DNA of 6,138 nt, from positions 1 to 6,138 of the forward strand of contig JAGQTR010000134.1 of the NCBI GenBank assembly GCA_020438915.1, read 5' to 3'. The notes under the pieces are model-generated. The model saw only the letters and a program-made list of their open reading frames with translations. It had not been told where the DNA came from and made no database searches. The DNA comes from Mycobacterium sp. GTDB taxonomy: Bacteria > Actinomycetota > Actinomycetes > Mycobacteriales > Mycobacteriaceae. Of this stretch, positions 1-5,257 are shown piece by piece (the first letter of the stretch is position 1; each line of letters begins with the position of its first letter). The position numbers and the translations under genes are program-made.

Positions 1-106
1 CGTAGTCACGGTGGAGGTTTCGAGCACATTGGGTCGGTCCCGGTTCGGGTGGATGGGACCGGCCCGGGCCGCAGCCAGGGCGGGACCGCAAGATTCCGGC
101 GACTAG
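1..106 (+). CDS. C-terminal end of a TadE-like protein (partial, 5' part outside window)
   Basis: Reading from base 2 gives 34 codons and a TAG at 104-106, beginning VVTVEVSSTLG and ending ARAGPQDSGD. Seen: a short hydrophobic strand, then an Ala/Arg-rich stretch ending in ARAGP. From family knowledge, this is the usual ending of the small TadE-like pseudopilin-related proteins (Rv3654c family, 'helicase/secretion neighborhood TadE-like protein') that close the actinobacterial Tad/Flp cluster. In M. tuberculosis that cluster lies on the far side of Rv3651 and Rv3649 in the same relative orientation, so the position fits. Its stop is 18 bp from the stop of the convergent gene and lies inside the shared hairpin. 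The N-terminal membrane segment expected for the family is outside the window. The identification rests on a short tail plus synteny, so it is moderate. Confidence 0.55.
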   Translation, partial: VVTVEVSSTLGRSRFGWMGPARAAARAGPQDSGD

Positions 107-135
107 CCAGACTCGCCTCACAGGCTAGTCCCGGG
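95..135. terminator. Shared hairpin carrying both convergent stop codons, likely bidirectional terminator
   Basis: GACTAGCC (101-108) and GGCTAGTC (123-130) are perfect inverted repeats around a 14-nt loop. With C100 bulged the stem continues through CCGG (96-99) and CCGG (131-134), then a T-G wobble. The left arm contains the TAG of the + strand gene (104-106). The right arm contains the TAG of the - strand gene (125-127 read in reverse). On the + strand the stem is followed by a T-rich tract (139-148, TTTTCTCCTT), giving intrinsic-terminator form for the Tad-side transcript. The - strand side has no real T run. Confidence 0.6.
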
Positions 136-1201
136 TGGTTTTCTCCTTGCGCGAGCGTGCTTTCCGTTTGCTGCCGGTCGGCTCTGGATCCTCGAGCCGC
201 GCAGCGTCGAGTTCCTCCTGCGTCGGTACCCGAAACGCCGCCATGCCGGCGTACACCCCCGCGTCGAGTTCCACGCGGTGCACCGTGACGTGAACCGGTG
301 TCCATCCGCCCTGGTGGGCCGCCATCCGCAGGACACCTGCGGTGACCCCGGTGTCGAACTCGGCGTCCATTGCGGCCAGTGTGGCCTGATCGTCTGGATG
401 TGCCCGGTCACCGACCACCCCGGCCCTCCAATCAAAGAACGGGGCGGGGTCGTCGAGCCACTTCAACAGACTCCAATGCCTGGGGTCGACCAGCGCCCGA
501 TGCACACCGGGCTCGGCTGGGCTGTCCAGCAGGCGTTGACTGAGGATGTCCTCCTGGATGCTCGGCCCGTCCTGCACGCTGCGCCAGTTCATCGCCCGGC
601 AGATGAGCCGCTCACCGCCGTCATCTTGTTCCTCTGACATCGATCGGGCGACGAATCCGACCGTGATGCGCTCGCCCCGGTAGTCGGTGACGTCCCAGGT
701 ATCGCAGATAGTCTGGCCCTCTTCGGGATTGATCACCATGCCGATGATCTCCGCTTCGCGGGGGTTGAGGTCGCGCCTGGGAAGATCCTCGGCGAACACC
801 CGTCCAGAGGTCACCTCCTGGTCTGGATCCCACCCGGCGATGCGCAGCGACTCGGGGGTGTCGGTGGCGGTTCGTTGGGAAAGATCCCAGATCAACGGAC
901 CGACGGCAGGTGGCGGTGGCGGCTCCTCCTCGGGGGTCCCGACCCAGATCTGCACTCCGTGGATCCGGCCGTCCGACATTTGGACGACCTCGGTCCGGAT
1001 CACCCGGTCGTTCTTGGGGGTGAGGCTGGTCAGGCCGTTGCCGGCGCGGACGGTCTCCCCGATGGCACTCTGGATGGCCATCAAATGCGGGTCTCGCCGC
1101 AGGAACGTGCTGATCGGCACCAGGTTCTTGGTGTGGGCACCCTCTGCGACGACGGCTGGCTCGTTGCCCAGTGTTTCCACGAGCGTCCAGTCCTGGGTCA
1201 T
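125..1201 (-). CDS. PAS/GAF-type triple sensor-domain protein (Rv3651 family)
   Basis: A 358-residue protein matching the mycobacterial Rv3651 family, for which a crystal structure was reported as a triple sensor-domain protein. Visible layout: domain 1 about residues 1-88 (starts MTQDWTLVETLG, contains NLVPISTFLRR); an acidic/proline linker EEEPPPPP at 91-98; domain 2 about 101-215 (GPLIWDLSQR onward); domain 3 about 235-326, with a PAS-like HPDD at 268-271 and the strand-forming GGWTPVHVTVHRVELD at 298-313. The C-terminal tail (about 343-358) is very basic. There is no kinase, cyclase or DNA-binding output domain, no signal peptide and no membrane segment, so it should be cytoplasmic and act through partners; its ligand is unknown. 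I chose ATG 1201 because the family likeness begins there. An in-frame GTG at 1252 would add 17 unlike residues; neither start has a strong ribosome site. Convergent to the Tad-side gene and downstream of the helicase on the same strand, but separated from it by a hairpin and about 300 bp. Confidence 0.88.
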   Translation of the reverse strand: MTQDWTLVETLGNEPAVVAEGAHTKNLVPISTFLRRDPHLMAIQSAIGETVRAGNGLTSLTPKNDRVIRTEVVQMSDGRIHGVQIWVGTPEEEPPPPPAVGPLIWDLSQRTATDTPESLRIAGWDPDQEVTSGRVFAEDLPRRDLNPREAEIIGMVINPEEGQTICDTWDVTDYRGERITVGFVARSMSEEQDDGGERLICRAMNWRSVQDGPSIQEDILSQRLLDSPAEPGVHRALVDPRHWSLLKWLDDPAPFFDWRAGVVGDRAHPDDQATLAAMDAEFDTGVTAGVLRMAAHQGGWTPVHVTVHRVELDAGVYAGMAAFRVPTQEELDAARLEDPEPTGSKRKARSRKEKTTRD

Positions 1202-1278
1202 GGTGGTCAGCTTACCGAGGGGTATCCGCGGTCTTGATATCGAAGTTGCCACGGTATCGGCATCCGCTGCGCTGCTGA

Positions 1279-1303
1279 GTACGCTCGCGTACCGGCGAAT
1301 CTA
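1279..1303 (-). promoter_or_regulatory. Weak candidate promoter with overlapping palindrome upstream of the sensor-domain gene
   Basis: On the - strand a TAGATT hexamer (1298-1303) fits the mycobacterial -10 pattern TANNNT. It would start RNA near 1291, about 90 nt before ATG 1201. No convincing -35 is seen. At the predicted start lies GTACGC-TC-GCGTAC (1279-1292), a palindrome with perfect 6-bp arms that could be an operator. Both calls come from pattern alone. Confidence 0.27.
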
Positions 1304-1398
1304 CCGAGTCTGTGTTGCAAACCACTAGTTGCGCAGGGTAATTTGCTCACCGGCCAGGTGGGCGAGGTCCTACAACGGATCTCGTGGTGCGGGTTGTT

Positions 1399-1426
1399 CG
1401 TCGCGTGGTATCAGTTTGCCGCGACG
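1399..1426. repeat. Inverted repeat in the helicase/sensor intergenic gap
   Basis: CGTCGCG (1399-1405) and CGCGACG (1420-1426) are perfect 7-bp arms around a 14-nt loop. It lies 39 bp beyond the terminator hairpin on the - strand side. It could be a second backup terminator or a protein site; the sequence does not decide. The rest of 1202-1464 shows no convincing gene on either strand, including no PE-family start. Confidence 0.4.
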
Positions 1427-1464
1427 TTCAGCCGGGCTTGCTTCCCACCTATCCACCAGGACCG

Positions 1465-1501
1465 TCCAGAGGCGATCGGCGAGGGGTCGATCGCCTCTGG
1501 A
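1465..1501 (-). terminator. Strong perfect hairpin just after the helicase stop
   Basis: TCCAGAGGCGATCG (1465-1478) and CGATCGCCTCTGGA (1488-1501) are perfectly complementary 14-bp arms with a 9-nt loop. On the - strand the stem begins 1 nt after the helicase stop codon (TGA read from 1505 to 1503). There is no T run after it, which is common for mycobacterial hairpin terminators. It separates the helicase from the sensor-domain gene and argues against simple co-transcription. Confidence 0.75.
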
Positions 1502-1502
1502 T

Positions 1503-3860
1503 TCACTGGTTCTGGGCCGCAAGTACGGCGACGACCAGCCGTAACACCCGGATCGCACCCGCTTTGTCCAGGGGGTCGTTGCCGTTTCCGCACTTCGGGG
1601 ACTGCACGCACGACGGACAGCCCGTCGGACACTCGCAGGCCTCGATTGCTGCGGCGGTGGCCTCCCACCAGGTGGACATCGTGCGGAATCCGCGCGCGGC
1701 GAAGCCGGCACCGCCCGGATAGCCGTCGTAGACGAATATCGACGGCAGACCGTCGACCGGGCCGAGCACGGTGGAAACCCCCCCGATGTCACCGCGATCG
1801 CAGCTGGCCAGCAACGGCAGCAATCCGATCGCGGCGTGTTCGGCTGCATGCAGCGATCCCGCTACCCGTAGCGGATCGATCCCGCTGTCGCGCAGTGCTT
1901 CCGGCGTGATCGTGCACATCGCAGCCGTCGTCTCAAGGGTGCGGGTCGGCATCTCGAGTTCGACGAAGTCGATCACCTCGCCGTTCAGGCGGCGGCGTAG
2001 GTAGCCGGTCACGGTGTTGCGGACCGACACCGGCACCAGGCCAACGGTGACCGATCCGTGGTGACGACGTTCGCCCGCGCCGGTCACCTCGATATCGGTC
2101 AGCTCCCTGGCGAAGGTCGTGTAACCGGGATCCTCGGTGTGGACGAAGGCGATGCCGCCGGAGAAGTCGAGCGAATCGACGACGTAGCTGTCGCCCTGGT
2201 GTAGATATACCGCCCCGGGGTGGACCGACGCGGGCGCCTGCGCTGCCCCCGCACTGCCCACCATCCGGCCCGTGTCAGTTTCCAGGATCGCGATCTGCCC
2301 GCCGGCCGAGCCCCGGATGTCCACTCCGGGATGTGGGTCGACTCCGGGGGTGGGGAAGTAGCCACCCGACCGTCGGCGAAGTAGCCCGTCGTCGACCAAG
2401 GCTTCCGCCACCGCTTCGGCGTCCCACCTGCGCACCTCGGCTTCGGTCAACGCAAGCTCGGTGGCGGCACACACAAGCTGCGGTCCAAGCACATGCGGGT
2501 TGGCAGGATCGAGGACGACGCGCTCGATCGGTGTGTCGAGCAGCGCGGCGGGGTGGTTGACCAGGTAGGTGTCCAACGGATCGTCACGGGCGATCAGCAC
2601 GATCAGCGCGCCCTGCCCGCGTCGGCCGGCGCGGCCCGCCTGCTGCCAGAACGACGCGACAGTGCCGGGAAAACCGGCCATGACCACGGCATCAAGACCG
2701 GCGATGTCCACCCCCAGCTCCAGGGCGTTGGTTGTTGCCACACCCCGCAGGTCGCCGTCGGCCAATGCGCGTTCGAGCAGGCGCCGGTCCTCGGCGAGAT
2801 AACCGGCGCGGTAGGAGGCAACCTGCTCTGTCAGGTGCGGTGCCGTATCGGCCAGTCGAGCCTTGGCGGCCAACGCGGTGAGTTCAGCGCCGCGGCGGGA
2901 TCGCACGAAGGTGAGCATCCGGGCGCCCTCGGCGACTAGATCGGCCATCACCCGCGCGGCCTCGGCGCCGGCCGATCGTCGCACCGGGGCGCCGTTCTCC
3001 CCGACGAGGTCCTCGATGAGGGCCGGTTCCCACAGCGCGACGGTGCGCTCCCCCTGCGGTGAGCCGTCGTCGGTCACCTCCACGACGGTGTGACCTATCA
3101 ACTCCGACGCGGTGATCGCCGGCTGCGCGGTGGTTGCGCTGGTGAAGATCACCGTGGGTCCGCAACCTTGTGAACCCGGCGGGCCGGTCGCCGAGTACCG
3201 GCTGCACAGCCGCAGCAGGCGGCGCAGGACCATCGCGACGTTGGACCCGAAAACCCCTCGGTAGTAGTGGCATTCGTCTATCACGAGGTATCGGAGATTC
3301 CGCAGGAAGACCGCCCATCGGGCGTGGTTGCGCAGCATCGACAGATGGATCATGTCCGGATTGGAGAAGATCCATCGGGATTGTTCCCGCGCGAAGCGCC
3401 GCACCTGCGCCGGACTGTCACCGTCGTAGGGGGCCGGAGCGACGTCGGTGAGTCCGGCCACGGTGCTGGTCAGCGACATAGCCGAGCGCAACTGGTCATG
3501 TCCGAGCGCCTTGGTCGGCGCCAGGTAGAGGGCTCGCGACCGCGGATGCGTTTTCAGCGCCGTCAGTATCGGCAGCTGGTATGCCAGCGATTTTCCCGAT
3601 GCGGTACCGGTGCTGAGTACGACGTGGCGTCCCTCGTGAGCGAGGTTGGCCGCCGCCAGTTGATGCGACCAGGGTGCCTCGATGCCGCGATCGCCGAAGG
3701 TCCGCACCACAGCGGGGTCCGCCCAGTGTGGCCAGTGCCGTGTCCGGGCCGGTCGCGGCGGCAGGTGTGCGATGTGGCGGAGGGGATGCTCGCCGGCGGC
3801 GGTGCCCTCGAGCGCGCCGGCCAGCAACTCACGACCGAAACCGGACCCCGGATGTGTCAC
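1503..3860 (-). CDS. SF2 DEAH-box DNA helicase with C-terminal cysteine cluster (Rv3649 family)
   Basis: A complete 785-residue superfamily 2 helicase. RecA domain 1: glutamine of a Q-like motif at 67 (SHQL), Walker A TGTASGKS 84-91, motif Ia APTKALG 114-120, Walker B DECH 195-198, motif III TSAT 240-243. RecA domain 2: motif IV region FVRSRRGAE 318-326, motif V TTNALELGVDI 376-386, motif VI QQAGRAGRRGQG 406-417. All ATPase residues are present, so it should be active. The C-terminal part has the DUF1998-type ending with HAAEHA 671-676 and cysteines 742, 744, 748, 751 and 757, a likely metal site. Known relatives of this architecture are B. subtilis MrfA/YprA (mitomycin repair) and M. smegmatis SftH, a 3'-5' translocase. 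The family model is named for its neighbourhood, 'helicase/secretion neighborhood putative DEAH-box helicase', matching the Tad-like tail at the left edge. Start is GTG 3860, with GGAAGGGG five bases upstream. A role in DNA repair is inferred; the exact substrate is unknown. Confidence 0.93.
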   Translation of the reverse strand: MTHPGSGFGRELLAGALEGTAAGEHPLRHIAHLPPRPARTRHWPHWADPAVVRTFGDRGIEAPWSHQLAAANLAHEGRHVVLSTGTASGKSLAYQLPILTALKTHPRSRALYLAPTKALGHDQLRSAMSLTSTVAGLTDVAPAPYDGDSPAQVRRFAREQSRWIFSNPDMIHLSMLRNHARWAVFLRNLRYLVIDECHYYRGVFGSNVAMVLRRLLRLCSRYSATGPPGSQGCGPTVIFTSATTAQPAITASELIGHTVVEVTDDGSPQGERTVALWEPALIEDLVGENGAPVRRSAGAEAARVMADLVAEGARMLTFVRSRRGAELTALAAKARLADTAPHLTEQVASYRAGYLAEDRRLLERALADGDLRGVATTNALELGVDIAGLDAVVMAGFPGTVASFWQQAGRAGRRGQGALIVLIARDDPLDTYLVNHPAALLDTPIERVVLDPANPHVLGPQLVCAATELALTEAEVRRWDAEAVAEALVDDGLLRRRSGGYFPTPGVDPHPGVDIRGSAGGQIAILETDTGRMVGSAGAAQAPASVHPGAVYLHQGDSYVVDSLDFSGGIAFVHTEDPGYTTFARELTDIEVTGAGERRHHGSVTVGLVPVSVRNTVTGYLRRRLNGEVIDFVELEMPTRTLETTAAMCTITPEALRDSGIDPLRVAGSLHAAEHAAIGLLPLLASCDRGDIGGVSTVLGPVDGLPSIFVYDGYPGGAGFAARGFRTMSTWWEATAAAIEACECPTGCPSCVQSPKCGNGNDPLDKAGAIRVLRLVVAVLAAQNQ

Positions 3861-3865
3861 CTCGG

Positions 3866-3873
3866 CCCCTTCC
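3866..3873 (-). promoter_or_regulatory. Ribosome binding site that fixes the helicase GTG start
   Basis: On the - strand GGAAGGGG ends five bases before the GTG at 3860. It is the only purine-rich Shine-Dalgarno-like tract near the start and supports this non-ATG start codon. I saw no convincing -10/-35 pair for the helicase in 3874-3960. Confidence 0.6.
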
Positions 3874-3997
3874 CGACAGCGCCTGAATGCCTTACAACGC
3901 CGTCGCAGCCGAATTGTTCACTACGTGATTTCTCCGAAGCTGTCGCCACAGCCCCGAACATGGTTGACTAACGGCGGTCGCAGCTTCTGTGTTCGTG

Positions 3998-4003
3998 TAT
4001 TTT
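3998..4003 (+). promoter_or_regulatory. Candidate -10 box of the cspA promoter
   Basis: TATTTT matches the mycobacterial TANNNT -10 pattern and sits in the most A/T-rich patch of the divergent region. It would place the RNA start near 4010, leaving a leader of about 146 nt. A TTGACT at 3964-3969 looks like a -35 but is 28 bp away, too far to pair with it, so the promoter assignment is tentative. Confidence 0.35.
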
Positions 4004-4006
4004 GCA

Positions 4007-4156
4007 CTCGCAGGATCGTCGTTGCGGTCGCGGTTCCTGCGAGGGTTGTACGTCGGGTCGAGTTCCGAGCACTCCACGAAGGATTGCGGTCGGAACGGGC
4101 CCGGTACACCGGAAGTCGGTGGACCGCTCCCGGTAAAGAGAAGGAAAGTACGAGAG
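4007..4156 (+). promoter_or_regulatory. Long, potentially structured cspA 5' leader
   Basis: Three inverted repeats follow the candidate promoter: CTCGCAGGA/TCCTGCGAG (4007-4015 with 4035-4043, 9 bp), GTTCCGA/TCGGAAC (4062-4068 with 4090-4096, 7 bp) and CACCG/CGGTG (4107-4111 with 4117-4121, 5 bp). The ribosome site AAGGA (4141-4145) is left in an open, A-rich stretch before ATG 4157. E. coli cspA is known to have a long temperature-responsive leader; that this one acts likewise is inference. No coding region in this stretch looks real on either strand. Confidence 0.45.
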
Positions 4157-4360
4157 ATGCCACAGGGAACTGTGAAGTGGTTCAACGCGGAGAAGGGCTT
4201 CGGCTTTATCGCCCCCGAGGACGGCTCTGCCGATGTGTTTGTCCACTACACGGAGATTCAGGGTAGCGGCTTCCGCACCCTGGAAGAGAACCAGAAGGTC
4301 GAGTTCGAGGTCGGCCAGAGCCCCAAGGGGCCGCAGGCCACCGGCGTTCGTGCCGTCTGA
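4157..4360 (+). CDS. cspA: Cold shock protein CspA (single cold-shock domain)
   Basis: A 67-residue cold-shock domain protein, the full normal length. It binds single-stranded RNA and DNA and acts as a cytoplasmic RNA chaperone. RNP1 is KGFGFI at 13-18 and RNP2 is VFVHY at 27-31, with the conserved opening GTVKWFN at 4-10. It reads nearly like M. tuberculosis CspA (Rv3648c). Start ATG 4157 follows AAGGA at 4141-4145, spacing 11. The gene is divergent from the helicase, has its own leader and is closed by a large hairpin, so it is likely a single-gene transcript. Actinobacterial proteins of this type are often abundant at normal growth temperature and not strictly cold-induced, so the name is by family rather than proven induction. 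Confidence 0.97.
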   Translation: MPQGTVKWFNAEKGFGFIAPEDGSADVFVHYTEIQGSGFRTLEENQKVEFEVGQSPKGPQATGVRAV

Positions 4361-4374
4361 GCAGAAGCGGGCCT

Positions 4375-4440
4375 AACAGAGACGTCTTGACCACCCCCCG
4401 TCGTCCGGCACGGAAGGCGCGGGGGTGTTCTCTGTTCTGC
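4375..4440 (+). terminator. Multi-part terminator hairpin after cspA
   Basis: AACAGAGA (4375-4382) pairs with TCTCTGTT (4429-4436). Inside it CACCCCC (4392-4398 region) pairs with GGGGGTG (4421-4427), and TCCG (4404-4407) pairs with CGGA (4411-4414) at the tip. An outer GCAGAA/TTCTGC pair (4361-4366, 4435-4440) offers an alternative closing stem directly after the stop codon. The descending strand is T-rich (GTGTTCTCTGTTCT), though not a clean T run. A strong end for the cspA transcript. Confidence 0.75.
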
Positions 4441-4472
4441 AGGAAGCGCCCTGGACTCTGTAGGAAGTGTCC
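4436..4472. repeat. Two direct repeats 21 bp apart upstream of the WhiA-like gene
   Basis: TCTGCAGGAAGCGCCC (4436-4451) and TCTGTAGGAAGTGTCC (4457-4472) match at 13 of 16 positions, and every difference is C to T. The repeat period is exactly 21 bp, two DNA turns. Centres lie about 86 and 65 bp upstream of the predicted RNA start at 4530, a usual place for an activator pair. No regulator is recognised. Confidence 0.5.
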
Positions 4473-4516
4473 GGGGCCCCGCGGCCCGGCATCACCGCCG
4501 GGTGGGCGGGCTGGCT

Positions 4517-4522
4517 TAATGT
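4517..4522 (+). promoter_or_regulatory. -10 box for a leaderless transcript of the WhiA-like gene
   Basis: TAATGT fits TANNNT and is followed by exactly 7 bases before GTG 4530. That spacing puts the RNA start on the start codon itself, a common arrangement in mycobacteria. There is no Shine-Dalgarno-like tract between 4500 and 4529, as expected for a leaderless gene. No clear -35 is visible. Confidence 0.55.
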
Positions 4523-4529
4523 CACTGCT

Positions 4530-5120
4530 GTGAGCCAGTTGTCCTTCTTCTCGGCTGAGTCGGTGCCGCCGGCCGTCGCCGACCTGACGGGAATGCTGGC
4601 TGCGCAGGGACAGGTCTCCCTGGTCGGCGGCGCGCAGGTGCGGACTGCTCGGTTGTCGGTCGTGGTGGACCGGGTGTGGCGCGCCGAAGCCCTGGCCGAG
4701 ATGATCGCCGAGGCCGGATTGCAGGCCGAGATCGCCCGCACCGACGAGGACACCCCGTTGGTGCGCACCGCGATGGATGCCCGCCTGGTCGATATCGCCC
4801 GGGAGTGGACCAGGGGGGCGGTCAAGACCGTGCCGCCGCAGTGGCTGCCCGGGGCTCGGGAGTTGCGGGCATGGACATTGGCCTCCGGTACTCCCGATTC
4901 TGACCGCTACCTGCTCGGGTTGGACCCACACGCGCCCGACACCCATTCGCCGCTCGCATCGGCGATGATGAGGGTCGGAATCGCCCCGACGCTCATCGGC
5001 ACTCGCGGGACTCGTCCGGCGTTGCGAATCAGCGGTCGACGGCGACTATCGCGCCTGGTAGAGAACGTGGGGGAACCACCCGATGGCGCTGAGGCGTTGG
5101 CGCAGTGGCCACGGGTGTAG
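4530..5120 (+). CDS. Conserved mycobacterial protein, Rv3647c family; probable WhiA-like LAGLIDADG fold without HTH
   Basis: A 196-residue protein, opening (as M)SQLSFFSAESVPP, that matches the conserved hypothetical Rv3647c found between cspA and topA. No cysteine, one lysine (99), many arginines, no membrane segment. My reading: residues 14-69 (AVADLTGMLAA, LVGG at 31-34, ALAEMIAEAGLQAEI) resemble the WhiA N-terminal domain. Residues 101-183 (ELRAWTLASGTPDSDRYLLGLD at 111-132, then a helix, MRVGIAPTLIG, LRISGRRRLSRLVENVG) resemble the WhiA LAGLIDADG-like domain. In the motif LRAWTLASG (112-120) the position of the catalytic acid of homing endonucleases is Ser119, so nuclease activity is not expected. 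The WhiA C-terminal helix-turn-helix is absent; the protein ends soon after. A DNA- or protein-binding regulatory role is inferred. Start GTG 4530 is preferred to GTG 4467 because family likeness starts there and the -10 box fits a leaderless mRNA. Confidence 0.88.
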   Translation: MSQLSFFSAESVPPAVADLTGMLAAQGQVSLVGGAQVRTARLSVVVDRVWRAEALAEMIAEAGLQAEIARTDEDTPLVRTAMDARLVDIAREWTRGAVKTVPPQWLPGARELRAWTLASGTPDSDRYLLGLDPHAPDTHSPLASAMMRVGIAPTLIGTRGTRPALRISGRRRLSRLVENVGEPPDGAEALAQWPRV

Positions 5121-5257
5121 GGGGCTCATCGGCGCTGCGGGCTTGGGGGCCGGTTTGCGTCGGCACGCCCGGGGTGCGAAATTGTCAGTTGCCGAAGCGG
5201 GCCGCACAAAGTGGGTGCGCGCCGATTGGGCAGCTGAAGAAGTGGAGCTAGACGAAG
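5121..5257 (+). promoter_or_regulatory. topA upstream region with only weak promoter signals
   Basis: 137 bp between the WhiA-like gene and topA. There is no hairpin like those after the other genes, so read-through into topA is possible. A TTGTCA at 5182-5187 inside the most A/T-rich patch resembles a -35, but 17 bp further on there is only CACAAA (5205-5210), no TANNNT box. GGAG at 5244-5247 is the likely topA ribosome site. A 60-codon reading frame (5083-5265) crosses the gap but is not convincing as a gene. Confidence 0.3.

Noticed and set aside
687..1328. 213-codon + strand frame opposite the sensor-domain gene
   Set aside because: Antisense shadow of the Rv3651-family gene; the translated sequence is low-complexity Ser/Arg-rich and resembles no family.
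3918..3928. TCAC-TAC-GTGA palindrome in the divergent region, considered as a cAMP-receptor site
   Set aside because: The half-sites are in the opposite order and the spacing is wrong for TGTGA-N6-TCACA; 4-bp arms are expected by chance.
3964..3969. TTGACT as the -35 of cspA
   Set aside because: No TANNNT box at 16-19 bp spacing; the only good -10 is 28 bp away.
3267..3971. 234-codon + strand frame opposite the helicase N-terminal part
   Set aside because: Shadow of a conserved helicase with intact motifs; long antisense frames are expected in DNA this GC-rich.
3682..4266. 194-codon + strand frame running from the helicase antisense into cspA
   Set aside because: Crosses an antisense gene, the regulatory region and the cspA start in another frame; arginine-rich shadow.
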